Shown here piece after piece: positions 25,418 to 34,298 of a DNA stretch of 64,000 nt (positions are counted from its first letter, which is position 1; every line of letters begins with the position of its first letter). A program made the position numbers and the translations under genes. Below the pieces are notes generated by a model. The model had not been told where the DNA came from. It was given only the letters and a program-made list of their open reading frames with translations, and searched no databases. Origin of the DNA: Collinsella sp. AF20-14LB (GTDB lineage: Bacteria; Actinomycetota; Coriobacteriia; Coriobacteriales; Coriobacteriaceae); contig NZ_QRWD01000005.1 of the NCBI RefSeq assembly GCF_003459505.1, positions 48,602 to 112,601 of the forward strand, written 5' to 3'.

Positions 25418-26122
25418 CTATCGGGTTGCCTGGGCAAGTTGCGCCAGGCTGCAGCCCTGCTGATAGATAAAAGTGAAGTATTGGGTGCAGGCACGGTAGG
25501 CATCAAACGTCGCAAGCGCCTGCTCGACATTTGCGTAGACCTTCCAGGCCCCAAAGACCTTGTAGTTCTCGCCGCGCTGGACGATAAACTCGTGCACGTC
25601 GTCGTAGGGATATCCAAGGAAGTAGCCTATTTCGTGCGGAAACTCGCAGGTGCAGTCTTTGCTGCAGCTAGCTTGCTGGGGTAGTGCGCATCGAGTCTGG
25701 CTGCAGGCGCATTCCGCGACGTTATTGCTCGCGAGCGTGATGCGTGATGCCAAATGCACAAGGCATGCCGAAAGGTCTCTCGTGTCGTAGCCTTCCGAGG
25801 TGAGCGCCGTTTGGACGCGAGGGTCTGCGAAATAGGTGGTGAGGCTTTTGGCTCGGTACGCGTACACGAGCGCTCCGCAGGGCCGCCAGACCAAAACCCT
25901 CAGGTGGATGCCGAGCGGGTCAAGCTCGCGATTGCACTGGGCGATAACGTTGAGCAGGCGTGCTCGGCGTTCTGCAATGGTTTCGGTTGTGGTCGAGCCG
26001 TCCCCGTGGGCGTAGGTGCCTGGATAGGTAAAGAGCGATGCCGGCTTGATGCCCGCGAGCGTGGGAGAGCAGTTGCGCACGACTGCCGCCTGAAACGTTG
26101 GGATGTCTATGGTTCGAGTCAC
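25418..26122 (-). CDS. DUF3793 family protein
   Basis: A 234-residue protein. The DUF3793 hallmark is the C-terminal block FPHEIGYFLGYPYDDVHEFI, followed by YKVFGAWKVYANVEQA and the closing helices. Mid-protein is a Cys-rich stretch (ECACSQTRCALPQQASCSK with CTCEF following) that could bind metal or a cluster. The function of the family is unknown. It sits in one unit with flavodoxin, an association that recurs in anaerobes to my knowledge. Confidence 0.87.
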   Translation of the reverse strand: MTRTIDIPTFQAAVVRNCSPTLAGIKPASLFTYPGTYAHGDGSTTTETIAERRARLLNVIAQCNRELDPLGIHLRVLVWRPCGALVYAYRAKSLTTYFADPRVQTALTSEGYDTRDLSACLVHLASRITLASNNVAECACSQTRCALPQQASCSKDCTCEFPHEIGYFLGYPYDDVHEFIVQRGENYKVFGAWKVYANVEQALATFDAYRACTQYFTFIYQQGCSLAQLAQATR

Positions 26123-26135
26123 GGCGTTCCTTACG

Positions 26136-26165
26136 GATCTAAACTGTTAGCCTAGGAAAACTTAT
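26136..26165 (-). promoter_or_regulatory. candidate DtxR/IdeR-type operator of the DUF3793-flavodoxin genes
   Basis: The sequence GTTAGCCTA (26146-26154) equals the centre of the DtxR/IdeR consensus; the outer bases match only in part. It lies within 35 bp upstream of the DUF3793 start. Confidence 0.35.
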
Positions 26166-26250
26166 ACACGAAAGTAAGCCATGGTCAACAAAAAAGTTTG
26201 AAGAGGGAAACTAATTGACTGAACAGACATGATTTTGGGTTAAGATGGGG

Positions 26251-26268
26251 GCACCCCATGGGGGTATC
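26251..26268 (+). promoter_or_regulatory. candidate CsoR-type copper operator
   Basis: GCACCCCATGGGGGTATC is a near palindrome (ACCCC-AT-GGGGGT) of the kind bound by CsoR-family repressors, placed 28 bp before the CopZ-like gene. Confidence 0.45.
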
Positions 26269-26296
26269 TAGATAGTGCTACTTGAAAGGGGAGCGC

Positions 26297-26680
26297 ATGA
26301 GTGACTTGCTCAACCCTGCGAATCTCATCGTGCTGGCCGTCATTGCCGTCGGCATGTTTTTTGGACTGCGTCGCATTGCCGCTTCGACACACGGGAAGAG
26401 TTGCTGCAGCGATGGTACGAGCGGCAAGAAGGCCAAAAAGGTTGTTGTGGTGGATACCGATGCGTCACACTATCCCTATAGCGATGAGCTGCTCATCGGC
26501 GGCATGAGCTGTGACGGCTGCGCTCAGAACGTAGCCAATGCCCTCAATGCGCTGGATGGCGTGTGGGCAACGGTGACGTATGCGGACCACACGGCACGCG
26601 TGCGCTCTAAGCAGCCGGTTGATCGTGGTGTCCTCGAGACGGCCGTGAAAGACGCGGGCTATTACATCATAAAGCTGTAG
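26297..26680 (+). CDS. membrane-anchored heavy-metal-associated (HMA) domain protein
   Basis: A 127-residue protein. It has one N-terminal membrane helix (residues 7-24, LIVLAVIAVGMFFGLRRIAA), then a CC-containing Lys-rich linker (GKSCCSDGTSGKKAKKV), then an HMA fold at about 58-127. The metal-binding loop is GGMSCDGCAQNVANAL (MSCxxC in place of the usual MxCxxC), and the fold closes with VKDAGYYIIKL. It probably buffers or hands over copper or another soft metal at the membrane. The ATG follows AAGGGGAGCGC. A CsoR-like palindrome lies upstream. Confidence 0.88.
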   Translation: MSDLLNPANLIVLAVIAVGMFFGLRRIAASTHGKSCCSDGTSGKKAKKVVVVDTDASHYPYSDELLIGGMSCDGCAQNVANALNALDGVWATVTYADHTARVRSKQPVDRGVLETAVKDAGYYIIKL

Positions 26681-26844
26681 GGGCTCGTGCCTCGGCGGCG
26701 CCCTTCGCCGGCGTTCGGGCTGAAAGCGTTCCCCATAAATTGCTTAAATATAGTTCCTCAGTTGTGTAGTAAATGGAAACTCGGTGCCTTTCAAGCCCGA
26801 ATGCAACCAATTGGCGATCATTGCGCATTCATACAATGTGCTTT
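26681..26844. other. intergenic region with loose long hairpin
   Basis: CGTTCGGGCTGAAAG (26712-26726) pairs imperfectly with CTTTCAAGCCCGAATG (26788-26803) across a 61-base loop. There is no gene. Confidence 0.35.
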
Positions 26845-26872
26845 TTGTATACTTAACGATGTTTGTTAATAC
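26845..26872 (+). promoter_or_regulatory. promoter of the surface-protein gene
   Basis: -35 TTGTAT (26845-26850), a 16-bp spacer and -10 TAATAC (26867-26872). Confidence 0.5.
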
Positions 26873-26956
26873 TGTGCCCAGTATTGCTGCTCAAGGTGGA
26901 CAGAGTTTTTTGGCGTGCGTATAGCTGGGCAATGAGACGAGGGGAGCATTTGCGTT

Positions 26957-29487
26957 ATGAGACGAGTGGAAACACTTGGTCTGGTTTTTGCGCTTGCCGC
27001 TACGTTGGCATCGCCGATTCCAGCGTGTGCTGAAGAAGCAGGGGGGGGGGGTCGGTCTCCTATGATGCGGGAAACGGTTACACTTTTGAGAAGCTCTCAC
27101 ACCCCACGGTAGATACCTCTTTGCCGGACGGCATTGTGGACTACCAGGGCGACGGTAAGGTTGCCGTTCCCGGCGCCGAGGGGAACACTGCCAATAATGA
27201 GGGTGACCGCGGACAGAGCTACACATGGTCAGCGGTCAGTTATGGCGATTGGCTCTATGTGGGAACCTGCTATGCGGCGATGGGCAATACGCTTACGCTG
27301 ATGCAGGGTACGCTGGGCGACTCGTTTGATGCCGACACCATGCGTGCAACGCTGGAAGCCATGTTCAACGGAACCTTCTTTTATGGCCAGCAAAAAGAGG
27401 ACGGCACGCCCGATAAGGACAGCGGCGGCATCTTGCTCAAGGTCAACACCAAGACCGGTGAGACTAAGCTCATCCTCTCCAAGTCGTCGAATAATATCGA
27501 GCCGCTTTTCCGCAACGCTGTGCGTTACAAGGGCAAGCTGTATTTTTGCGGCAGCGTGAGGAAGGCCAATAGCGCCTCGGGCCTGCCCTCCGTTTACGAG
27601 ATCGACCCCAAGACCGATGAGTACAAGGTTGTGTACCAGGGTCTTTCGAGCTTGCAGGATTATGGCGCGGCGTACAAGCAGGGTATTTCCACCGGCATCC
27701 GCGGCATGTGCGTGCACGATGGGCAGCTGGTTATCAGCAACGTGGGCAAGGACGCGAGCGGTAAGTTTGTTGCGACGATCCTGACCTCTTCCGACCCCTC
27801 GAAGGGCCAAGAGAGTTTCACCGAGATCGCAAACTCCGATACGCTGTTTGGCTATCCCGCCATTAGCTACAAGGACAGCATCTACGGCGGCAGCATTTGG
27901 GATATGGTCTCGTTTAACGGACATCTGTATGCCACGATCTGCACCGGTACGCCCGATAACGCTCCGGATGACAACTCCATGCAGTCGTTTGCGATGGTTC
28001 GAGGCGATAAGAATGCCGATGGAACGTATACCTGGGTGCCGATCGTCGGCGATCAGGCCAATGACAAGGCGAAGTATTGCTTTGGTATCGATCCTGCCCG
28101 CACTCGTTCGGGCGCGGCGAATCTGATCGTCTATAACGATTATCTCTACATCGGCGAGTATAACGATGAGGAAATCGCTCTGGAGCGTATCCTATTTAAC
28201 AAATCCAAGAGTGGAGAGGATGGCAAGAGCGGTATGGGCGGCGTCGACTGCTCGTTTGTGAATGCCAACCTTGAGCAGTCGGTCAATCTGTACCGCATGG
28301 ACAAAGACGAGAATATGGAGCTTGTCGTCGGCGACCGCACCGAGATGTTCCCCGAGGGCGGCATCTCTGGCCTGACCTCAGGCTTTGGGCGTAACGAGAA
28401 CCAGTACATCTGGCGTATGCAAAAGTTTGACGGCAAGCTGTATGTCGGCACGTTCGACACGGCGAGCCTGCTGGAGCCGATCGGCCAGTTCTCCAACGGC
28501 GACATTATCGATATGACGCCGGAGGAGTGGGACTCTCAGGTTAAGTACATCAAGAACCTGCTTAAGATCTTGCTCGAGAAAAACCTACCCAATAATCCGA
28601 TCGAGGGCGCGAGCACTCTGGCGGATGAAGAGGACGGGGACGCCGCTGGCATCGATGATGCCGATGACGTTGACGCCGACAAGGCTGCGGCTGCCGAGGG
28701 CCTGGAGAATCTGGGCGACGCGTTGGACGATGCCACGGATGGCCTTGCCGATCAAGCGGCAACGATGTCCGTGGACGACGAGAGCGACGACGCCTATGCT
28801 CAAAAGATCGATGGCGAGATCGCCTACTTTGAGTCGTTCGCGGATCAGTATCAGGACATGCTGAATGCGTATGACGAGCTTAAGCAGCAGTATAAGGACG
28901 CCTACGGCGATGAGCTTCCCGGAGATATTCAGGATGCGTTCGATAAGCTGCTGAGCCAAGAGAATCTTAAGAAGCTGCAAAGCGTGATCAAGTGCATGTA
29001 TTACTTGCGCGACGCCGAGCGCGGCTTTGATATGTATGTTACGGCCGATGGCGTGAACTTCACGACGTTGACGACCAACGGTTTTAACGATCCGTACAAC
29101 CATGGTCTGCGCACCTTTGCCGTGACCAATCAGGGCCTGTGCCTTGGCACGGCCAACCCATTCAATGGTTGCCAGGTTTGGATTCAGCGCAAGGAGAACT
29201 CCGAAAACCCGGTCGATCCCGATACGCCGGATCCCGGCAATCCCGATCCGGATCCGACCGAGCCGAGCAAACCCAACCCGGGCAACCCGTCGAATCCGGG
29301 TTCCACGGATAAGCCCAACGGGTCTACCAGCAGCACGACCACGGTTTCGAAGAGCACGAAGAAGGCCGAGAAGTCGTCCCTGCCTGGCACAGGTGACTCG
29401 ACCGCAACGCTGGTCGCAGGTCTTTTGATTGCCGCTGTCGCCGTGCTCGCCGTTGCGTTTGGCCTGCGCAAGCGCTCTGGCCGCTAG
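26957..29487 (+). CDS. LPXTG-type cell-wall-anchored surface protein, frame interrupted at a poly-G tract (phase-variable candidate)
   Basis: Reading from the ATG at 26957 (SD GAGGGGAG) gives a signal peptide, RVETLGLVFALAATLASPIP then ACAEEA. At 27041-27051 there are eleven G. With eleven, the frame runs on about 23 codons and stops at 27109-27111; with nine or twelve it would join the long frame (GSVSYDAGNGYTFEKLSH) that continues to 29487, about 843 residues with twelve. The body has repeated beta-rich blocks suggestive of a propeller (YKGKLYFCGSV, DGQLVISNVG, FNGHLYATICTG, FDGKLYVGTFD), an acidic helical insert and a Pro/Asn-rich stalk. It ends with the sortase signal LPGTG, a membrane helix and KRSGR. 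Ligand unknown. Confidence 0.85.
27041..27051 (+). repeat. G11 homopolymer at the signal-peptide junction
   Basis: Eleven consecutive G directly after the signal-peptide codons. Such tracts slip during replication; gain of one or loss of two bases would restore the full-length surface protein. A sequencing or assembly error in the tract is the main alternative. Confidence 0.8.
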
Positions 29488-29909
29488 GCTCGGCCGCGTA
29501 GCTCGATGTCTTGAATGTCGTCGAAGTTAATGGCGATATCCCTGAGTTTGAGCAGCTTGAATGCGGGTAACACTTCGTCGAGGATGCCCGTGCGGCTACG
29601 ATAGCCGTACATATCGTAATAGGTGACGCGCACCAAGTCGCCGCGTTTGAGGCCCTCGAGCTTTTTCGAAAGCTCGAGGGCTTTTTCTTCCGTGAGTTCG
29701 CATTTGGGCTCAACAGTGATTTCTTGTTTGCGCACGAGCTCGTAGTATCCCGTGAGGGCGGCAAAGGGCATAAACTGCGCGGCACGGCCGGCGCGGACGG
29801 CGCCGTTGGCGGTGAGCTTGGGGTCGGAGGAGCGACGTCTTCCCTCGGGGTCCGCTAGACGTTCAAAAGGCGTCGGTGGCCGCATCGGCTGTTGTTGGGA
29901 CTTAGGCAC
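29484..29909 (-). CDS. YolD-like protein
   Basis: A 141-residue YolD-like protein. The family block is GRAAQFMPFAALTGYYELVRKQE at about residues 40-63, followed by a small beta domain (RGDLVRVTYYDMYGYRSRTG). YolD-like genes are typically paired with Y-family DNA polymerases, as here: its start overlaps the polymerase stop by eight bases. It is probably an SOS-linked accessory factor. It is convergent with the surface-protein gene, whose stop overlaps its own by four bases. Confidence 0.88.
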   Translation of the reverse strand: MPKSQQQPMRPPTPFERLADPEGRRRSSDPKLTANGAVRAGRAAQFMPFAALTGYYELVRKQEITVEPKCELTEEKALELSKKLEGLKRGDLVRVTYYDMYGYRSRTGILDEVLPAFKLLKLRDIAINFDDIQDIELRGRA

Positions 29910-31407
29910 GATGTCCTCCTACCTGATCGTTGCGTTCGCGTGCGGTGGCGCCGGCGGTGAAGCTTAATCCCTTGACGAGCGCGTTCTTGCCGTACTTGCC
30001 CTTCACGGCCAGGACAGCGCGCGCCAGGTCGCGCTCGCGCTCATCGGCCTTAACATCGCTGAACAGGTCGATAGTGGTAAATTCCTCGGGCATGAGGTTG
30101 CCAAATCCCAGGTTGATGCGCTTGACCGGTCGTTTGGGATCGACAGTCTGCGCCCAGAGCTCATCGAAATAGCCCATGATCTTCTTAAACGAATTGGTGC
30201 GCTCGGGCAGCTTGCGCGAGGCGTTGGAGTGCGCAAAGAGCGCGGCATAGCCACCACGCGGCTTGCCGCCGTGTTCGCCCACAAAGATGCCGTCAATCGC
30301 CTGTGCCTCTCGCACCAAACGTCGGCGTTCGTCGTCGCGTTGGACGGGCTTGGGCGCGCGGGGCGTGAGCCCGGGGCCGTCGGTTGCGGCGGGTTCGATG
30401 CTCGACGTGCTCGAACGCAAATGCCCGCATCCGTCTACATATTGTGCTGTGCCGCTGGCGTCGAGGCGGCGTATGTCGGCGCGCTCGCTCGCGTAGCCTA
30501 CAAAGAGCGAGATACTGTTGCACACCACGTGCTTATCGACTAAGTCCAGCACAGCGTTGTCGACCATCTCGCGCAAGACGGTGTAGGCCTGTTCATAGGC
30601 ATAGCCTTTCGAGAGCACCTGTCCTGTGGTAGTTGAGGTTGCCTGCGGGCGATAGGCCTGAATATCGGCGATAGTTGTCGGCTCGCGCCCAAAGGCGTGG
30701 TCGATAAGATACTCGGCATTGACGCCGAGCTCGTCGTAGAGCAGGTTTTCGTCGAGCGCCGCGACGCCCATCAGATCGTAGACGCCGTATTTTTCGAGTC
30801 GTGCTGCCACGCCGGGCCCAATGCCCCAGATGTCGGTGATGGGGCGATGGGGCCAGATCTCCTTGCGAAAGGTCTCGTCATCGAGTATGCCGATGCGGCT
30901 GGGTACGTGCTTGGCGGTAATGTCGAGTGCCACCTTGGCCTGGAATAGGTTGGGGCCGATGCCAACCGTTGCCGTGATGCCGGTGCGCGCCAGGACCTCG
31001 TCGCGCAACATGCAGGCGAAGCCTTCAGCGTCGGTGTGATAGAGGTCCAGATAGGGCGTCACGTCGATAAAGCATTCGTCGATGGAGTAGACGTGCACGT
31101 CCTGTGGGCTGACGAATTCCAGATAGATACCGTAGATTTGCGCCGACACCTCCATGTAGTGCTGCATGCGCGGTACGGCCTTGATGTAGTCGATACCGTC
31201 GGGAATCTCGAACAGGCGACAGCGGTTATGGATTCCGAGGTCTTTCATGGCCTGTGTGATGGCAAGGCAGATGGTCGTGCGCCCGCGCGATTCGTCGGCA
31301 ACGACCAGGTTGGTGGTGAGCGGGTCGAGACCGCGGTCGACGCACTCGACGCTGGCGTAGAACGTCTTGAGGTCGATGCAGATATAGGTGTGACGCTCGT
31401 GTCCCAC
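29902..31407 (-). CDS. Y-family DNA polymerase (UmuC/DinB-like translesion polymerase)
   Basis: A 501-residue translesion polymerase. The first catalytic Asp is in YICIDLKTFYASVECVDRG, and the catalytic SIDECFIDVTPYL carries the second acidic pair. The helix-hairpin-helix part is DIWGIGPGVAARLEKYGV, and the little-finger domain follows with a linker insertion rich in Ser, Pro and Arg. The start is a GTG at 31407 set by GGGAGG five bases upstream. Two LexA boxes and a clear promoter precede it, so it is SOS-induced and co-transcribed with the YolD gene. Confidence 0.93.
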   Translation of the reverse strand: MGHERHTYICIDLKTFYASVECVDRGLDPLTTNLVVADESRGRTTICLAITQAMKDLGIHNRCRLFEIPDGIDYIKAVPRMQHYMEVSAQIYGIYLEFVSPQDVHVYSIDECFIDVTPYLDLYHTDAEGFACMLRDEVLARTGITATVGIGPNLFQAKVALDITAKHVPSRIGILDDETFRKEIWPHRPITDIWGIGPGVAARLEKYGVYDLMGVAALDENLLYDELGVNAEYLIDHAFGREPTTIADIQAYRPQATSTTTGQVLSKGYAYEQAYTVLREMVDNAVLDLVDKHVVCNSISLFVGYASERADIRRLDASGTAQYVDGCGHLRSSTSSIEPAATDGPGLTPRAPKPVQRDDERRRLVREAQAIDGIFVGEHGGKPRGGYAALFAHSNASRKLPERTNSFKKIMGYFDELWAQTVDPKRPVKRINLGFGNLMPEEFTTIDLFSDVKADERERDLARAVLAVKGKYGKNALVKGLSFTAGATARERNDQVGGHRA

Positions 31408-31419
31408 GCGTCCTCCCAT

Positions 31420-31479
31420 CAAACACATGTTCTTATCGAATACTTGTTCGATAATACCCGCTCGTCCGGACATCGTCAA
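31420..31479 (-). promoter_or_regulatory. SOS promoter with two LexA boxes
   Basis: On the minus strand: -35 TTGACG (31474-31479), 17-bp spacer, -10 TATTAT (31451-31456), then CGAACAAGTATTCG (31437-31450) and AGAACATGTGTTTG (31420-31433). Both resemble the Gram-positive LexA box CGAAC-N4-GTTCG. Confidence 0.8.
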
Positions 31480-31480
31480 A

Positions 31481-31515
31481 ACCAACCAAAAAGGGACTGG
31501 TTTGTTTTGGTAGGT
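31481..31515 (+). repeat. 35-bp repeat, left copy flanking the iron-ADH fragment
   Basis: ACCAACCAAAAAGGGACTGG and the following 15 bases match the reverse complement of 32214-32248 at all but a handful of positions. The unit itself can fold, ACCAACCAAAA against TTTTGGTAGGT. Confidence 0.7.
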
Positions 31516-31642
31516 ATGGTCGTGCGGCTGCATCGGGTTTTAACGCAGCCCTAAAGAGTGTGAAACAGCTCGGAAAACCTCGCTTCGTAGCATGGGTCTA
31601 ACGATTGATACCGCCTATACGCACGGAAGGGTTGTGGGAAAG

Positions 31643-32167
31643 ATGGTCAATTGTGGGTTTGGTATGCCGACGCGCCTTGTTGCGGATGGGGACGTGGCTC
31701 GCTGGTGCGGACGATTGGTCGCTCACTACGGTGGCACCAAGGCGCTGGTTGTGCTGGGTGGTGACAAGCACACGCGTGATGAGCTCGTTTCGGCGGCGCT
31801 GGGCTCGCTCGATCGCGCCCTGCTCGAACGCGTGCTCTTTCGCTGTGGCTCGGTTGGAGGCGATGGGGGAGGCGAGCTGGTCAACGAGGCCGTGGCCCTG
31901 GCGACCGACGAGGGTGTGGACTTTGTCCTGGCGATCGGTGATGCCGATACAGCCGGCTTTGCGCGCGAGCTCGCCCACCGCATGGCGGCGCTCGATGCCG
32001 GTGAGGACGGTTTTGTCCCCTATGGATGCATTGTCTCGGAGGGCAAGGTGCCCGCTACGGTGGGAGCCGGCGAGGCTCCCGTTTTTGCCATCATCGCGCC
32101 CGAGCTGCTGGAGGGCATCGGGTCTCCTCTGCGTGAGTTGCTCGGCAGTGTGTGCGCTGCGGCCTAA
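31643..32167 (+). CDS. truncated iron-containing alcohol dehydrogenase-like domain
   Basis: A 174-residue protein resembling only the N-terminal Rossmann domain of iron-containing alcohol dehydrogenases: CGFGMPTRLVADGDVARWCG, then LVAHYGGTKALVVLGGD, and the region that normally carries GGGS is altered to AIGDADTAG. The C-terminal metal-binding helical domain (His-rich) is missing, so it cannot be a normal dehydrogenase; it may be a remnant or an independent binding domain. The start at 31643 (weak SD GTGGGAAAG) fits the family start; an ATG at 31592 is possible. It is flanked by inverted repeats. Confidence 0.55.
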   Translation: MVNCGFGMPTRLVADGDVARWCGRLVAHYGGTKALVVLGGDKHTRDELVSAALGSLDRALLERVLFRCGSVGGDGGGELVNEAVALATDEGVDFVLAIGDADTAGFARELAHRMAALDAGEDGFVPYGCIVSEGKVPATVGAGEAPVFAIIAPELLEGIGSPLRELLGSVCAAA

Positions 32168-32177
32168 TAATTGCCAT

Positions 32178-32248
32178 AAAGGGATGGGTTATTTTTGATT
32201 GGTAAAGCGTTTGACCTGCCAAAATAAACCTGTCCCTTTTTGGTCGGT
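32178..32248. repeat. hairpin repeat, right copy flanking the iron-ADH fragment
   Basis: AAAGGGATGGGTTATTTTTG (32178-32197) pairs with CAAAATAAACCTGTCCCTTT (32220-32239) with two wobbles and two mismatches. Positions 32214-32248 are an inverted copy of 31481-31515. Confidence 0.7.
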
Positions 32249-32368
32249 CGCCGTTTGGGGGCCGATTGGCAACGCTCGCTGATTGCAGTCTTGACCTGCG
32301 CTAGAATAGAGATATCTGAATATCCGGGCGTGCATGGAGGTGTGCGCCCGTATGCTGAGGAGGACTTT

Positions 32369-34063
32369 ATGGCAACTGTTGCCGCACCTATCGACGCCAC
32401 GTCGACTGACGCTTGGAAGGCGCTCGAGGCTCATCAGGAGAAGCTCGAGGCCGAGGGTATCGACCTCAAGGCCTGGTTCGCCGCCGATCCCGAGCGTGTG
32501 AACAAGCTGAGCTTTGACGCCGGTGACCTGCACTTCGACCTGTCCAAGAACCTGGTGACCGACGAGACCGTCAAGCTGCTGTGCGATCTTGCCCGCGAGG
32601 TGAAGCTCGAGGAGCGCCGTGACGCCATGTTCTCCGGCGAGCACATCAACACCACCGAGGACCGTGCCGTCCTGCACACCGCGCTGCGCCGCCCGGCTAG
32701 CGAGAAGGGGCAGCTCGTCGTCGACGGCCAGGACGTTGTCGCCGACGTGCACGAGGTCCTCGACCGCATGTACGCCTTCGCCGAGCGCGTGCGCTCCGGT
32801 GAGTGGAAGGGTGTTACCGGCAAAAAGATCGAGCACCTGGTGTCCATCGGCATCGGCGGCTCCGATCTGGGCCCGGTCATGGCTTACGAGGCCCTGCGTC
32901 CCTATGCCGACGCCGGTATCGATTGCCGCTATATCTCCAACATCGATCCCAACGACCAGGCCGAGAAGCTCAAGGGTCTGGATCCCGAGACCACGCTCGT
33001 GATCATCGTCTCCAAGACCTTCACCACGCTCGAGACCCTCACCAACGCCCGCGAGGTCAAGACCTGGATGCTCGAGCAGCTCAAGGCTCAGGGCGCCATC
33101 GATGGCTCCGATGAGCAGAACGCCGAGGCCGTGGCAAAGCACTTCGTTGCCGTTTCCACCGCGCTCGAAAAGGTCGAGGCCTTCGGTATCGACCCCGCCA
33201 ACGCCTTCGGTTTTTGGAACTGGGTCGGCGGCCGCTATTCCGTCGACTCCGCCGTGGGTCTGTCGCTGATCGTCGTGCTCGGCCCCGAGCGCTTCCAGCA
33301 GTTCCTTGAGGGCTTCCACGCCATCGACGAGTACTTCTGCAACACCCCGCTCGAGAACAACGCCGTCGCGCTGATGGGCCTGCTCAACGTCTGGTACGTC
33401 AACTTCTTCGGTTCCAAGAGCCACGCCGTGCTGCCGTACTGCCAGTATCTGCACCGCTTCCCGGCCTACCTGCAACAGCTCACCATGGAGTCCAACGGCA
33501 AGCACGTCCGCTGGGACGGCAGCGCTGTGACCTCCGATACCGGTGAGATCTTCTGGGGCGAGCCCGGTACCAACGGTCAGCACGCCTTCTACCAGCTGCT
33601 GCACCAGGGCACCGTGGTGGTTCCGGCCGACTTTATCGCTTTCGCCAACACCGCCAACCCCGCAACCGACAGCGGTCAGGACGTGCACGAGCTGTTCCTG
33701 GGCAACTTCTTGGCCCAGACCAAGGCGCTCGCCTTTGGTAAGACGGCCGATGAGGTTCGTGCCGAGGGCACGCCCGAGCAGATCGTCCCGGCTCGCTGCT
33801 TTGAGGGCAACCGTCCGACGACCTCGATCTTTGGCGACACGCTGACCCCGTTCGCGCTCGGCGAGCTCATCGCCCTGTACGAGCACATCACGTTTGTCGA
33901 GGGTACGGTCTGGGGCATCGACTCCTACGACCAGTGGGGCGTTGAGCTGGGCAAGCAGCTTGCCAAGCAGATCACCCCTGCCTTCCACGACGACGCCGCC
34001 AAGGCCGAGCAGGACGCTTCGACCCAGGCGCTCATCGAGTTCTATCGCGCGCACCGTAAGTAG
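32369..34063 (+). CDS. pgi: glucose-6-phosphate isomerase
   Basis: Interconverts glucose 6-phosphate and fructose 6-phosphate. The 564-residue protein has two SIS domains and the Pgi signatures: [20 protein letters not shown], then [18 protein letters not shown] and the C-terminal [14 protein letters not shown] with the active-site Lys. The active-site Glu and His are in [17 protein letters not shown]. It starts at 32369 after GAGGAGGACTTT. It would take up the glucose 6-phosphate made by the deglycase operon downstream. A terminator follows. Confidence 0.97.
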   Translation: MATVAAPIDATSTDAWKALEAHQEKLEAEGIDLKAWFAADPERVNKLSFDAGDLHFDLSKNLVTDETVKLLCDLAREVKLEERRDAMFSGEHINTTEDRAVLHTALRRPASEKGQLVVDGQDVVADVHEVLDRMYAFAERVRSGEWKGVTGKKIEHLVSIGIGGSDLGPVMAYEALRPYADAGIDCRYISNIDPNDQAEKLKGLDPETTLVIIVSKTFTTLETLTNAREVKTWMLEQLKAQGAIDGSDEQNAEAVAKHFVAVSTALEKVEAFGIDPANAFGFWNWVGGRYSVDSAVGLSLIVVLGPERFQQFLEGFHAIDEYFCNTPLENNAVALMGLLNVWYVNFFGSKSHAVLPYCQYLHRFPAYLQQLTMESNGKHVRWDGSAVTSDTGEIFWGEPGTNGQHAFYQLLHQGTVVVPADFIAFANTANPATDSGQDVHELFLGNFLAQTKALAFGKTADEVRAEGTPEQIVPARCFEGNRPTTSIFGDTLTPFALGELIALYEHITFVEGTVWGIDSYDQWGVELGKQLAKQITPAFHDDAAKAEQDASTQALIEFYRAHRK

Positions 34064-34093
34064 TTTTTACGGCCGAGTTGGCTTATGGCTGAA

Positions 34094-34126
34094 AGGGGCC
34101 CGTATCCGTTGGGATACGGGCCCTTG
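34094..34126 (+). terminator. pgi terminator
   Basis: GGGCCCGTATCC (34096-34107) pairs with GGATACGGGCCC (34112-34123) around a four-base loop, then TTGCTATTT. Confidence 0.85.
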
Positions 34127-34298
34127 CTATTTGGATAGGATGGAATGTATCGGGAGGCGCCTCGACGGGCATCGCAATCGTCGAAGGCGCGCCGTTCATG
34201 TTCGGGACAATATGACTTTTTACCCGTTGCAGACAGAGCCGCCGTGGGTGTTCTGTATGATGGCTCAGACAAGGTTGTTCAATGATAGGGAGGCATAT

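Noticed and set aside
26687..26869. 60-codon frame between the HMA and surface-protein genes
   Set aside because: Lacks an SD and overlaps a hairpin and the surface-protein promoter.
27121..29487. Taking the surface protein to start at the TTG at 27121
   Set aside because: No SD there, and it would lack a signal peptide although the protein ends in a sortase anchor; the upstream signal peptide in another frame is the better explanation.
32189..34054. 621-codon minus-strand frame opposite pgi
   Set aside because: Long only because of codon bias; Pgi on the plus strand has all its signatures.
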